A stretch of 64,000 nucleotides of DNA from Daucus carota subsp. sativus (GCF_001625215.2 NC_030386.2:24522545-24586544); one strand, 5' to 3'. Positions 1 through 13,366 are shown, counted from the first letter of the stretch. Notes: generated by a model from the sequence alone, not told the origin. Numbers and translations are program-made.

Positions 1-63
1 ATAAAGCATCTCAAAGATTTAGATGTATTCATTTTTGTATTGAAAATGTTTTTGCTGTTACAG

Positions 64-2003
64 GTTGTTGGTGTTGAAGAAGATAACTTGATCATCTTTC
101 ACGAGAAAATAAGGTATTGATGGCTTCGTTTTAAGAGTCAAAGATGATATCTAGTAATAGTAAGGATTAAGGAATCTCTGCAATACCATTATATTTCATT
201 TTCTGGATGACCTATGAATTATGCTTAAAAATTCATATATAGTTTCTTGTAAGTTTTTACCCTTGATGCTTAAAACGGTCAGATCAAGAGCGCTTGAGGC
301 GTTTTTGTAGGATTTACTTTTAAGCAATGGTTGTCAAATCCTCACTATTTTTCAGCTGTTAGCATAGAGATCTACTAGTTTATCAGCACTTTTTACCTAT
401 CCTCTCTACTTGTGTGTGGTGTTTGGTTGAGTTTGTGATAAGTAGTTATGACTGGCTAATTTGATGACTCTTTAATTTTTATGCTGCAGACTGGATGACT
501 TCCCGAGGTATGACAATGCGAATAGACTTTATTCTATAGTACAATATTGATTCTTATGATCAAATTTCAGATTTTTGTTTGTTTGTTTGTTATTGTTTGT
601 GTTTTTTATTCGCAGCCCATATAGTGCAACAATTCTACTGTCAAGCCCTCCTCAGCAAGGAAAACTTACTGTCAAGGCAGATCTGATATTTGAGGACTTC
701 CGTAAACTCTCTAAATAAATTGGCATAGATTTCTTTAATAATCATGTGTCATAGCAACTCGATTAATCGTGCTGATGTCGATGCAGTTGGTATTGATCTT
801 CATCAGAAGGTTATATTGATGAAAGAAAGTGGCTCCAATGTAGTACATAAACATGGAATGAAGCATATTTCATCAATTGCTCATACCAAGGATATGTGCG
901 TCATTAAAGATGACAACAAGGGTAGACTCCCTCCTCCAGCAGAACAGAAAAAGGCATCTATAGCAGATATAGATTACGTGTCGGTATCAATTCCAGTTGG
1001 CTTATAGTGTTTATATCTACTATCGTAGCTAATCTATTTTATGCAGCATCTAAGTTGCTAACGTGACCTGGCTTGCATAATTTTGTAAAAAATGACTTTC
1101 TGTGACCAGTCCAAGCTTCAACCTTCTGGATGAAGAGTTCGAAGAAAGTAAGATGCCCAGTTTTAAGCTTGTTGATGAAGATATAGATGAAGATAAAATT
1201 TGTGGTACAAATTTATGCATTCTGCCATATTCTTCTTATCTATTTTACTTTAGAGTATTGATGCACTGAACAAATGCAGGTTCAACTGCTATGTTGGTTG
1301 AAGACGATGACTGCAAAATCATAACTGAAAGAACTGTATTTGATCACATCCGAAAGAAGGCCAAAAGCTTACCTATACTGGCCGCATCAAATGTTGACCC
1401 CCAGTGTTCTCCTTCATTAGAGACCTTGACACTTATCAGAAAGCGCAATCGTGAGAGACAGCTAGAACTTGATAGTGCCATAGAAGTATTGGACGACATG
1501 GATGAGAGTAATTTTCATTGGAATTCAGTTAGTCCTGCAGAACCAAGGAAAGCAGAACAAAGCAGACAGGTTGATAAAGATCTGATTTCAAAATGCAACA
1601 TTAATACTGCTGATGCCACTAGCAGTGCAGGTAAATTATTAGATCATGAGTCTTCTATTCATTTTGTTACATGTCTATGAAATCATAATCTCTTTTTGTT
1701 TTGTTTCAAGATTTGCTTGATCCTGCACCTGAAGAGAGCACATCCAAAGCTTTAGCTGGGGAAAGAATTTTTGAACACATACGGAAAAAAGCTACAAATT
1801 TTCCTGTTCTTGAGACGCCATTCAGAATCCCTTCTCCTGAGAGTTGCCTAGCAAAGAAGGAACTTCAATGCCAAGGAAGTGATATGAAGCAATATTACTC
1901 CACGGTTCTGCCGAAAAGGCAAAGGTGTTTTTCTCAAACAATGGGTGAAATCAGGGAGGCAGAGTCCTGCCTTGGGTTCAAGAGTGTGTTTTCGTTTCTT
2001 TAA
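64..2003 (+). CDS. MER3: 3' part of MER3/ROCK-N-ROLLERS-type meiotic DNA helicase gene (5' part outside window)
   Basis: Partial gene: only the C-terminal end is present. Supported exons are 64-113, 490-507, 616-701, 787 to about 895-985 (donor unresolved), 1110-1204, 1280-1630 and 1711-2003 (stop TAA 2001-2003). Joined in frame, the first four encode the end of what looks like a Sec63-type domain, including HEKIRLDDFPSPYSATI, QQGKLTVKADLIFED and GIDLHQK. This fits plant MER3 (HFM1) helicases, which unwind DNA during class I meiotic crossover formation; the match is from memory of the family, not from a search. The helicase core motifs lie upstream of the window. The last two exons code for a polar tail with two similar blocks, FDHIRKKAKSLPIL and FEHIRKKATNFPVL. 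The 490-507 exon is only 18 nt. The phase between the 787 exon and the 1110 exon is not settled, so this junction may be wrong or use a weak donor near 895. Confidence 0.6.
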
Positions 2004-2960
2004 TTGCTTCTTGTCCTTTCTCATCGTAGATTTCAACTACTTCTACATTGTACGTAACAATCGGGTAGAAGAAAAAACTGTAGCAATATCTCTTCCTCTT
2101 TTCGGGTTCTGCCTACTGTTAGATGAATTTGTCAGATGAATTAGATGAATTGTATCTTTCAGATATAAAAACCGATACAAAAATTTCTTTGATTCAGTAT
2201 CATAAACTGAATGACATTATAAATTTAGGGTCATGTTCCACATAGAATCGAACCACTAGACAGAACTCTTGGAACCATTAGCTTATTTCTGGTATTATTT
2301 ATACATTATGAAAATAACAAAAATATTTAATAATAATTTATTAATATAAATGTGTATGCATAACATAATCTCAAATGAATAATAAATAAGGACAATAAAA
2401 TTAAGATAATAAAAAATCCTATAATCCAATTCTCTATACAAACAATGATGTTTATAAGTGATACTGTATTATACTTCGGTATGCTCCATGGTCAATGAAA
2501 TGGAAGTAGAGAATTCTTCGTCTACTTGCGAATTAACGCAAACCGATAACTTGTTGATAGTCACCGTGGTTCTAATCCAAACCGATGACTTGGTGATCAT
2601 AGTCGTCGCGGTTCTAATTGTTCATTTATGACGTCAAATATGTCTAATGAATTAAGTGAATATGGACTAACTATTTTGAATCAGAGAAAGAGATAGTTTC
2701 AGAATTTAATAAAACTGGGATCTAGATAATTTCACAAGTATTTTTCAGATTTTTTTATTCTTGATCCTTTTTAATATATAGAAATACAAAATATAGATTA
2801 CAAATAATTTGACCAAGATGTCAAAAGTAATTTATTTATTTTTTTAAAAATTATTACTTCGGGATTTTATTTAATTTTATGGCACGACCCTGGTGAGTCG
2901 GGGTGCTTCGCGAGAGTTCTAAAAGGGGGCAGCAGTCTCAGTATCATAACCTGCAGACTT
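2004..2960. other. Intergenic region between MER3-like gene and COX5C
   Basis: No coding segment is supported. It holds the MER3-like 3' UTR, then AT-rich DNA. Two imperfect copies of a block of about 42 bp lie near 2538-2620 (both contain AACCGAT, ACTTG and GGTTCTAAT). The last 100 bases should include the COX5C core promoter; I could not place a clear TATA box. Confidence 0.5.
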
Positions 2961-3024
2961 GTACTACTTTGTTTTCACACCTCCCTCTCTCTCCGTCTCT
3001 CTGATCATCAGATAGCAATCACAG

Positions 3025-3623
3025 GTATTCCTTTCTGTAAAATCTATATTTTTCGCACAGAACATACACATATACATGTTAGTAAGTAGTAACGAACACC
3101 CAAAAGTTATAACGTTCCATTTGGTTGAGATAGCTATGTATCTTCTCTTTCTATGTGTATGCAAATTAATAACCTCCTTGTCTAATTTGCTCTGTTTCTT
3201 TTCCTTGTTTTACATGGTGAAATGGCTTGTTCAGTTGTTACTATTGTTTAGTACCAGCATATACGGTTCTTATGGTCAGGTTTTCTATGTTGTTGCTCTT
3301 CATGTTCAATACCGTGTTTTTCCCTTTTTTTATTATGCTCGTGCCTCGTATATGTCATGGACTATTTTCGGTAATTAAACTCTAGCTTTGATGGCTCTAG
3401 TGATCCCGAATCTGTGTCAAGTGCACTTGGTACTGTTTTATTGGTACTAAAATGTAGAAGTCTTAGCATAGTGTGTTTTGTTTATGATCAAACCACTGTT
3501 TTTATGTTAATTACTGTTCACTGATGTTTTTGAGGTGAGGGAAGTTGGTGCTTTTATGATATTTCTGTTAATTACTGGAGTTTTTGTGTTATGCTCATTG
3601 TGTTTTTCACGTGGATCCTGTAG
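3025..3623 (+). promoter_or_regulatory. 5'-UTR (leader) intron of COX5C
   Basis: A 599-bp intron lies wholly within the 5' UTR. It starts with GTATTC after a CT-rich leader (about 2980-3024), ends in TGTAG six bases before the start codon, and is T-rich throughout, as plant introns are. Open frames inside it are not supported as genes. Confidence 0.75.
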
Positions 3624-3629
3624 AACAGA

Positions 3630-3827
3630 ATGGGTGCTGCTCAGAAGATCGGACATGCTGCGTACCAGGGTCCAAGCGTGGTGAAGGAGATTATGATCGG
3701 GATAACACTTGGCCTCATGGCCGGAGGGCTTTGGAAGATGCATCACTGGAATAACCAGAAGAGAAGCAGGGAGTTCTACAATATGCTTGACAAAGGTCTC
3801 ATAAGCGTTGTTGTGGAGGATGAGTAG
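3630..3827 (+). CDS. COX5C: Cytochrome c oxidase subunit 5C (65 aa)
   Basis: Encodes a small accessory subunit of mitochondrial complex IV, in the inner membrane. The protein has the hallmarks of plant COX5C: the block GPSVVKEI, one hydrophobic segment of about 18 residues (roughly 20-37), then LWKMHHWN, a basic stretch and an acidic end (SVVVEDE). The length of 65 residues is typical for the family. The coding sequence is one exon. A leader intron is well supported: donor CACAG|GTATTC at 3024/3025 and acceptor CCTGTAG|AACAG at 3623/3624, six bases before the ATG. Plant COX5C genes are known for such 5'-UTR introns, which often raise expression. The next gene, PNP2, is convergent. Confidence 0.93.
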   Translation: MGAAQKIGHAAYQGPSVVKEIMIGITLGLMAGGLWKMHHWNNQKRSREFYNMLDKGLISVVVEDE

Positions 3828-4607
3828 GCTTTTAATTCTATGCTCCTGGCCTGGTTTGAATATGTATGTAGATGTAGTATACGGGCTTATGTTATCTGGA
3901 GTTTAAATCTAAGCTAATGCTGCACTGTTTGCGTCTTTCTATGTTATGTAGTGTGTTTCGGCCTTCTGGGTCGATTTTCTAGCTACATTGTTCTACAACA
4001 TTTTGGTAGCTATGTTCCAAATAAATTCATATGAGGTGACTTAATGAAGGTTTAGGTGTTATCCGTAATCGTGCCAAGCTAAAATCGTAATAATATTTTC
4101 ATACAATATGCATTAAAATTTTATTAAATACATAAGATAATAAAATTTAGAAAAGTCTTTAAAAAACCAAAAACAAATAATAAACAATATTTTATTAAAT
4201 ATATTGATTTTTCATATAACACATTTTTCATTTGTTAACCCTGAAAACAAATAAAGAGCTGGATCAGCCATAAGATTCTTCACTACTACAAGACCTGGAT
4301 GGGTCCTAAATTATTTGAACTTACAAAACAATTACTTACTCGTCCAGAAACTATCTAAACGATGTCTTTATCTGAACGACTCAACCTACAAAAACGAATC
4401 TATAAATTGGAGATTTCTCAGATACAGGGTGGGAATCGTGCAAAATTTTGTCGTGCCTTCAAAATCATACAAGAACGTTCCTTCAATATTCTCTCTACAC
4501 CATTTTTTGATATACAAAAACCTATATTCTCAATGGGTGTATCCGTAATTCCGTATATGTTCTCCGCAAGTCTATCCACGGTACTGCTTTGCATGGAAAT
4601 TATAACA
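3828..4607. other. Convergent 3' region of COX5C and PNP2
   Basis: Holds the two facing 3' UTRs. A run of AT-rich sequence at about 4080-4230 separates them. No further gene seen. Confidence 0.5.
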
Positions 4608-7600
4608 CTAATCAGTTTCCAACATAGACATTACAGGGATCCCCTTGCTAGAAAAGCTACAGCATTTTACTTGGACCTCTTCGCCAACTTCAAAATCCTT
4701 TCTCCCACCCACCTGCATGGAAAACAAGGTCATGGTTTTAGAAAAAACCGTCTTAAAAACTTGTTTCCACTAAATGCTTATTTCTATCTTATATCGCATC
4801 TCAACCATGTATAGGAATATAATGCGGAAGAAAATTCTAATGCGAGACCAGAAAAGTAAAGCAGCAGGACCAAAACGTGGCCTCTTACAGAAGAGATCTG
4901 GATGACGACATTGCAGTGAGAATCAGAGCCATTATAGCAAACATACTTCATAGCAGAATTGAGATAATTATATAACATCATGTACCTCAAATTTATACAT
5001 TCCACGAAGTCCACCGCCCAAGTCCAAGACCAATCCATGTGCCCGTATTTGATAAACCTTGGCTAAAACCTCGTTTCCCAGCTTCAGATTTTTTGCGTTG
5101 ATGGGAGCCTCTGCTGAGGATTTATGATTTGCAGAGGTGTTACCATCGTCCATACCATTACCTCTGAAGCTGGATTTGAAATCTGTCTTTAACTCACTTG
5201 AATTTTTCGATGAAAATAGATCAAAGGCAGAGATTGGAGAATCACGGTCATTCTTTTGTGGTGCGACTACTTTTGACTTTTTATCAGATCTTTTATTACT
5301 CGAGGTCTTGGGCCTGCTGTTGGAATTCTTAACTAAAACAGCAGATTTTTCCACCTCATCGCACTCGGCAGCGCTACGGATTAGAATTTCCGATGATGAG
5401 GAAGAGGTAACATCACTACTTTCGTTTTTGTCCAACGACATATCCTCCATTGCTGATTCTTGTTTATCCTGTTCATTAGCAACATCATTAACCGGTGGCC
5501 AAATTTTAGGTGTTTCCATTGTCGAAGAAACAAAGTCCACGGTCATATTACTTGTCCTTCGAGGTTGAGGTTGAGTGGCTTTTAAAGATAACTTTATATT
5601 GCCACGAACATCTTGGCCTATGCACCTTAAAGTTACTTGCTGCCCGATGGATAACACATCTGAGATCTTGGATACCTGATGAGCAAGGACAAGAATAAAT
5701 ACATGTCATTCAGAAAGGTAACTGGTAATCTGGTACTGAATATAGTATTGTTCATGTCAGCCAACAATGATGCAGCGTCCAATTTGCCGGGGGATGACAG
5801 GTTATAATATAACATATTAACAAGTAACTACTCAAAGGCGTTAGACATGTAAACATCTTGTTTAGATGGTTAAAATAGTTATTTTATGTGACCAAGAAAC
5901 AACATTATAACAGGTTAAGAAACACACAGTCACACACTGTGCAAGAATCAAGCACATATGGAAAAAAAGCAGCACAGTAATATACAAATATATATACAAA
6001 GACTGTAGGAAGCAACAAATAAGTAGCAAGTTGTCATATTCAGCTCCAATATTCTGCATACCGGATCATGCGATAACTCGGAAATGTGTAAGAGGCCTTG
6101 TTGCCCCCCATTGAACTCCACAAAAGCACCATATTCCTTTATCGAAGTTACGATTCCCTTGTAAGTCCCTCCGATTTCAATCTCACGGCCAACTATGAAG
6201 TCAATCTGGAGAGTAAACATCAACCACTTCAATCTCGTGTACTACTTTATATACACAGTAATCATTTTAATGTGGCACAGCTCCTTTATCTCTATCTGCC
6301 ATTGTAAATATAATGTATCTACCATTTTTATTTTTATTTTGACAAATGTATCTACCATTTAAGTGTATGGCATGACTTAAAATATACAATTTATATTGCC
6401 ATCTCCACAATTTAATAACCTAGGCAAAGACCTGCCAATGATCATAAATATAGAACCATAAGATGTCTTAATGGTTTCACTAACAAAAGAAATAATATTA
6501 TTATCAAGTTGTGCTGCCAGCTTTTCTATTTTCTCCAAATATAGAATTATAGAAATAGAACATGACACTATCATTCAAAAATCAAATAAACATATTTGCA
6601 GGCTTTTGCAAAATATAGCTGCAGTATGAAAACGAAAAAGCATCACATTTCAGTTCGATCAATCAGATTTGAGTATCATACCAACAGAAGTGATTACTTG
6701 AATAAATGATTACAATTTACGAATACCTTCTCTTGCACTTTTTCCATTGCAGACTGATTTTTTGCAACCATTGTAATTGTTCCATCGCTCACTGACATCC
6801 GTGTACCTGTTTTAGAGAAATGATACATGAATTCATGGAGAAGTAGATGAATAAACGATTAATAAGAAAAATTTAGTGTAAGAAAATTATAACAGTGTGC
6901 ACATGTTTGTATGATTAGTACTATTATATACATCTATCATACTACTATGCTGTACTTTGGAAACTAGTAAACTAAATATCACCAATGTATCTTTTATATG
7001 TTCAAACATGTGTAGACAAATAGAAGGTATCAAAAGCAGGAAGTGGTGTAGAGCCAGCTAAAACGAATCATATCAATGTCCTTGAGAATAACTGGTTTTC
7101 ACACAATCCATGACAATCTTTCTTAGAAAAAGTAAATGTTGGGAAAGTTTAAAGTTAGGCCTATGAACACTGAAGGGAAAGAGTATAGCAGGAAATGGTA
7201 AAGACGATATCCCATACCAAGAGGAATTCAAAAATTAAAGAGTACTTTGTCTAATTCCAAATTTATTTTATGCAGCTGAGAAAAACATGTCAAGGCCACG
7301 ATTTTACGGGTATCCAATATGATTATACCTGTTTCTTCTTCGATTTTTCTTTTTAAGACACCAAGCGGACCAATCAAGCGCCTGATAGCATCATTGTTAT
7401 ACTTTAGGATAACTGCAAGGTCGAGTGTTTAAAATTAAGCAGCAGGAAAAATAAAAAACACAAGTATTAAATTATGAACAGACATCTCGAATGCATTTTA
7501 TCCCCAGAAATGAGGTTTCTGAGCTGTTTTTCCTTTTCACAGTAGAACCGTAATTGCTTACCAATTAGATGTATAGGAGAGAGCACAAAGTAGTAGGGCA

Positions 7601-10600
7601 TCTGAATGGACAGAAAGCTAGTTGAGGTGAAAATGGGTACACATACCTAATCGAGGAGAGTTCCTGTCATCCTGAGAACGAGGTGCATTTATTTCTCGCT
7701 CCATATGATCGAGAATCTGTAGTCGACCTTTACGTGCTGGTTCCAAACTCTCACAAATTATATCGAGAGGAATTCCAGCTGGCTTTATATCCAACTGAAT
7801 TGATGTTATTCCATGGCGTGTTCCTGAAACCTTGAAGTCCATATCCCCAAGATGATCTTCCAATCCCTAGAGAAAATTGAAGGATAAAGGGCAAGTAAAT
7901 AATACATGGAAAAAAAAAAAAGGAATTAGACAGGAGATGAGATCTGTCATCTAAATGACCTAAAAGATATGATTCCTCAAAATCAAGAATGATGAATTGC
8001 AAAATCTTATGTTTAACAATATAGAATAAAAAACAATTAACTAGAATTAGCAAGTTATGTTTGCATGACTTTCACCTCCACACAAAGGTAAACTCACAGT
8101 TTGTGAGAGGGGCTCACCAGAATATCTGTTAGTATACGGTAATCGATTATACTCCCAGTAGATGGATCAACGTCGGTAACAAGGCCCACTGAGATCCCTG
8201 CTACATGTTCTCGTAACGGAATTCCGGCATCCATTAAAGCCATACTACCTATTATTTGATATGCACCCATAAAACCAGTAAGCAAGTCGGGTTATTGATA
8301 GACAACCAAAAAATCTCATATATGACCCCTTTTTCTTACCAACATGATTCTAGTCGAGTAAATATTACATATAAAGGGCTGCTTGAGTTCAAGAGGAAGC
8401 TTGACAAAAAATAATTAATCTACAGTATTGTCAGTGTCAGTAATTTAAGTCCTACTAACTTCCCATTTTATTCTTACAATTTAATTGTGAAAGAAAGAAC
8501 AGTTCCAACATAAAATGATGACACTGAACAATGGGTACTTGGGTGCAATGAATACGCAATAAATAAGATTACTTCAGTAGTTATAAAAAGTATATACAGA
8601 GAAGAGATACATTTTGGTCACAATAGTTTAGTTACACTAGATTCATATACCTCCACACACAGATGCCATTGATGTAGAACCATCAGAAGCCATGACCTCC
8701 GAATTGATACGAACAGCATATGGAAAATCATCTTCAGGAGGTAACACAGCAAGCAGAGCCTTCTCGGCCAGAGTGCCTACATAAATTGAAATTCAAAGCA
8801 CTCAAGGTATCTTTTCATAATTGGACATAAATTAAGTTAGAAAACATGTTTTCTTACCTTGGTTAAAAATATGTGTATATATATAACTATATATACAGTT
8901 TAGTGCACGGTATCATCCACCAACACTTGAGGACATATAGTTTGGCATATATGATATATAATACAGTATCCAAATATGAATTTTCTATAAGGTATCACCT
9001 GTTCACGAACTAGTGAATCTCTTTAAAAGGTCAGAAAGTTAAGCAGTATTCATATCAACAGACCTTTGACCAGTCTAGACCAGAAATTAGAGAGCTGTAA
9101 CAATTGTATTATAAGATGAATACTAGAACTAGCCGATAGTTGCTTTAATGTGCATGTACTGGATGAAGTCTGACCCGGCAACCTATGCTGTAGTTCAAAA
9201 AGCAGCATACCTAGAAGTCATAGAGATGTAAACATCCCACCCACAATTCCCTCTATTTACGTGGAGGTTCAAAGACATCTTTGTTAACAAAAAATAGGAG
9301 TGGCTTGGTCTTACCTAGCCCAAGTCTGTTAGGTTCAGGGTATAACTCTTCCATAAGAAAGCAAATTGCAAAATTATTCCAAGTGAGTAACTTGGTTGGT
9401 ATACTTTGCTTATAGACCAATAGCTTAAACATATTTATGCTTATTTGTCCTAATATCACTCCATTCATAGAAAGATTATCATCAGATATTTGTTAGCTCT
9501 ATCCTCAAAATATTTACCAGCTGTTGACAACAAAAAGAAAGAGCATGTATACTAAAGGGTTATTGATTATATAAGCCCATCCTTTTCTAATAAACGTGTG
9601 AATTGGCTTACCATGTCCAACCTCACGTCTATTTAAACCACCTCGTTTACCAACTTCATTGATACAGAATGGGGGAAAACTATAATGAAGCATAAACCGC
9701 TTGGTAGATGGGCCAACAAGGGATTCCAAACGTTGCGCATCTCCAGGTGCTCCTAGGGTAACAGTACAAAGAACCTGTTTACAGTTAAAGGTATCAATGC
9801 AGTGAATTATGAAGATATTTTTAATATGGTATTAAAGTAGAATAAAAATGAATAAGAAATATATAGGCAGAGACCTGAGTATCACCGCGAGAGAAGAGTG
9901 ATGATCCATGTAATACAGGTAAATTACCAGCTTCACAATACAAAGGCCTGACTTCATCGAGGCGCCTTCCATCCAGTCTAAACCCCTCATCAATAATTCT
10001 TTTGCGAATAACCTGGAAAATTACGAGACATTTAGTTAACTAATGTAATAAAGAAGCATAGCATTCACGTTTGTTGCTCATCTCCCATAAATTGTGCTTA
10101 GTCTTAAACTGCTGTTCTAGGTATTAAACAAGATTTCTCATGAGATCATGCCATAACTAAAAAAATGATGGTGAACACTTCAACAAGACAAATCACAGTT
10201 GAATACAAACGTTCAGGATACAAAATCATATTTCTTCCAAGTATTTTACATCATAATTAAAAGAAATTTGCATGTGAAAAAAGTTCAACAATAATTGTCT
10301 TAACCAGAAATTCAGAAGAACTGATGATAAATTGAAGTGTTGAAGTAACATGAGAAATAAACGTAACCTGATTAAGTTTATATCCAAACATCAGCTTACC
10401 TCTTTCCTGACTTTATCAACTGTCTTGGGTAATACTTTCAAACTTTCTTCATCACAATCTTCTTCTAGAGCTTTTCTGATATCTTGAGTAATATTTTCTA
10501 AGGCCTCACCTCGTTCAAACTGATATGAATATAAAGAAAATCTTACTTAAAAGGAAAGATGGGATCAGAGGTGCATATATATATAATAAGTATGTTAACA

Positions 10601-12428
10601 AACAAATGCGATATATGACCAAATTTTTAAATTTGCATTTACCTTTCCATATGCAGGATCTGTAAAAATAGTTTTGATTGGTTCTTCAGCCAGATTCCTA
10701 ATTTTTTCATATGTTTCTTTTGATACCATAGATAACTTATATTCCTTCTTTCCTTTACCAGCTTTCCCTGCCAGTCGGACTTGAGGGTCGATATATTTAA
10801 CTGCCTGCATCAGCAAATTTGTGTAACGTGGACTTTAGCTAAATTACTATATTTTCCAAAATATGAAAAAAGGCTAATGAGGACTAATAACTCACCTCAA
10901 CGTGAGCAAGCTTCAGTGCAGCTTCTAGATCTCTTTCCGTAATCTCTCGAGCTTGCACATCTATCATCAAAGCTTTGTCTTTGGTGCAGGCGTATACCAA
11001 GTTGAGATCACTTATAGTAAGCTGCGTCACATCCATTATAAAGTAATTACGAGTCATGCTTGATTGTATATCACACACTAAAAAGTGCATCAGGACGTAA
11101 GTGATCCAAGTTTTACATGGTACTAGTAAGAATATTTGACAACTCCACAGAACACAAACAATAGTACAAAGTGAATACTTGACAATGTCCAGAATATAAA
11201 AGCTGGAAGTTATTCATTTCAGAATTGTGCCACCGATGAGATCAATCAATAATTTATTCTGTATGTAGGAAATTTCAAAATACAGGGATATTACTTGGAA
11301 CAAAAATCCAAATAGATAGTCAATACTTTTGGCTTCGATAAAGATTGCTTATAACAGTGTCAACTTGATATCCTAAAAAAAAATATTCACAAAGACAAAT
11401 GTAGAGCTAACCTCATCCATGCTTGGATTCACGACTAAATTCCCGGAAATCCTCCCCATTCGAATCATACCAATGGGACCATTCCAAGGAATATCTGAAA
11501 GCATAAGAGCAGCTGACGTGGCATTGGCTGCCATCACATCAGGATCTTGTTTGCCATCAGACGAGAGAACGTTGGCTGATACCTGTAAACCACACCAAAA
11601 TTTTATAAATTAAAAATGATGAAAAGCAAAAATAAATTACCCACTATGAGATACCAACACACCTGAACCTCGTGGAAAAATCCAGCAGGGAAAAGTGGTC
11701 GTATGGGCCGGTCAATAAGACGGCCACATAATAATTCACGTTCTTTAGGAGCACCCTCCCTACGCATAAATGTATTTGGAATTACACCTTGAGCAAACTG
11801 TTTTTCTTGATAATCAACCTTCAATAATAAGACCCATCCGATTAAGATTCTTGTAGCGACCCAATAACATACATTGAATGCGGAGTTGCGGACCCATAAT
11901 CCAACAACGGAGAAAACTTATCAGCGATAAAAACACCCAACTCAATTAACCCAAAATGACTCCTTCACAATATTATCATTCTAAGTTTTTCCATTCATTT
12001 CAATCGAGTAGTTTCACCAAATTCTATACCAACACAAATTTGCCAATTTTACAAAAAACAGAAAATTAAAAACATATACAAAAAGTAGAAAAATAACATA
12101 CGGTGAGAGGTAGAAAGTCTTTAACGGAATCGCCTTTGGCGGACGTGACAGCAGACAAAACCTTGGTCTCGTCCATTCCAATAACCACGGCGCCATTAGC
12201 AAAGCGAGCAATTTTACCAGTTTCCAAGACAATCTTTCTTGAGCCAATCTCGAGCTCTTCGGTGAAAGTTTCAAGAAACTTGGTCCCGGCCACCGGAAAC
12301 TCTAATTCGGCCGGAGAAGGCGACTGTGAAGTGGCGAGAGTGGAGGCGTGGATGTTGCGAAATCTCCATTTGAGAATGTAAGGCAGAGAGAAAAGATGGT
12401 GGTTCTTTCTAAGAGCTACTGACGCCAT
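4608..12428 (-). CDS. PNP2: Polyribonucleotide nucleotidyltransferase, mitochondrial (PNPase 2 type, 980 aa)
   Basis: Phosphorolytic 3'-5' exoribonuclease that processes and degrades mitochondrial RNA. Sixteen coding exons join in frame: 12102-12428, 11663-11818, 11412-11582, 10896-11021, 10643-10804, 10400-10519, 9875-10012, 9612-9774, 8651-8776, 8118-8248, 7647-7866, 7329-7412, 6727-6806, 6062-6205, 4986-5675, 4608-4712 (2943 nt). Order: a presequence rich in Arg, His and Ser; first RNase PH domain ([28 protein letters not shown]); helical linker; second RNase PH domain with [17 protein letters not shown] and the catalytic-region Asp cluster in [14 protein letters not shown] (about residues 543-556); KH segment ([19 protein letters not shown]); an S1 domain ([17 protein letters not shown]); a Ser/Lys/Asp-rich linker; and a second S1-like unit ending SMLETD. 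The predicted size is close to Arabidopsis PNP2, which I recall as about 990 aa. The last exon was found by matching GAG|GTG phase and the S1 fold. Confidence 0.95.
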
Positions 12429-12449
12429 TTAAATGATTTGATTTTTGAT

Positions 12450-12478
12450 TTGGGGTTTAAGGGTTTAGGGTTTAAGCG
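12450..12478 (-). promoter_or_regulatory. Telo-box repeats just upstream of PNP2 start
   Basis: On the minus strand this stretch reads as overlapping AAACCCTAAA-type units (plus strand GGGTTTAAGGGTTTAGGGTTTAA), 20-50 bp before the ATG. Telo-boxes are common in promoters and leaders of plant genes for translation and RNA metabolism. Presence is seen; function is inferred. Confidence 0.6.
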
Positions 12479-12728
12479 GGTGCTTCACTTCTTCTACAGC
12501 AGCTCGGGCTAAACTAGACCAGGTCCAGGAGTGTGTTCTTTATTTATTTTTTTCAAAAAATAATTGATTCGTTCATGTAATCATGTTGGAACTTGGAACT
12601 AAAAAACCCAACTTGTGCTCGCGCTATTTTCTATGTTACATTTATGTATTCTAGATAAATTCAAGTAAATGGAAACAAATTAACATAATAATAAATCCTT
12701 ACAAAAAAATATCATAATAAAAATTATA

Positions 12729-12986
12729 CTCCCTCCGTCCCCTTTTACATGTCCATTTTGCTTTTCGAGGAGTCAAATTGACCAATTTTTGACTAAACAT
12801 TACAAATTATCTACTCATCATCCTTAAAATCTGAAAGTTGCATATTAAAATAGACTAAATATACTTTCTAGTGATATAATTTTTATTATTTTTCTCAATT
12901 ATCTGATATATGTAAAGTTCAGTCAAAATATAGTCAATTTGACTGGTCAAAAGTCAAAATGGACATGTAAAAGGGGACGGAGGGAG
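12729..12986. mobile_element. Stowaway-like MITE, 258 bp
   Basis: Starts CTCCCTCCGTCCCCTTTTAC and ends with the inverted match GTAAAAGGGGACGGAGGGAG, flanked by TA on both sides (12727-12728 and 12987-12988). The CTCCCTCCGTCCC end and TA target site are the signature of Stowaway (Tc1/mariner) MITEs. Confidence 0.93.
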
Positions 12987-13366
12987 TAATGAATATTTGA
13001 CTAAGTAACTTGTTTTATATAATAATTTCAATTTTTGTGAATTTATAAAATCATAAGTTATAGTTTTGAGTTATTATTACGTGTATCGAAATTTTAACCG
13101 TGAATTTTACACCACTCGATATAAATTGTTTTTATTTTCATTATTTTGTGTTAATAATTCAAAAGTCATTAATAACTTAAATTACCCAAATATATGTTTT
13201 AAGTTTTTAACTTACATATTAAGGGATTGTATTCAACTAAGATTTTAATGTATTGTTTTTTGTCTGTGGGTTCTAATTGATTTTTTTTGTTCAAATTTTT
13301 TGATAAAATATTAAAGAGTTCGTATAGATTTTTTAAAATTTAAACACAATATTTCAAAATCTCATA

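Noticed and set aside
2225..2280. tRNA-like sequence (AATCGAACCAC)
   Set aside because: Resembles a T-arm only; no acceptor stem or anticodon arm could be paired.
4315..4814. Two plus-strand open frames of 77 and 150 codons
   Set aside because: They are antisense to the last PNP2 exon (4608-4712) and its intron; the minus strand gives the proper S1-like end in phase.
5137..5568. Plus-strand open frame of 143 codons
   Set aside because: Antisense shadow of the Ser-rich linker exon of PNP2.
12103..12381. Plus-strand open frame of 92 codons
   Set aside because: Opposite strand of PNP2 exon 1, which has a clear RNase PH start.
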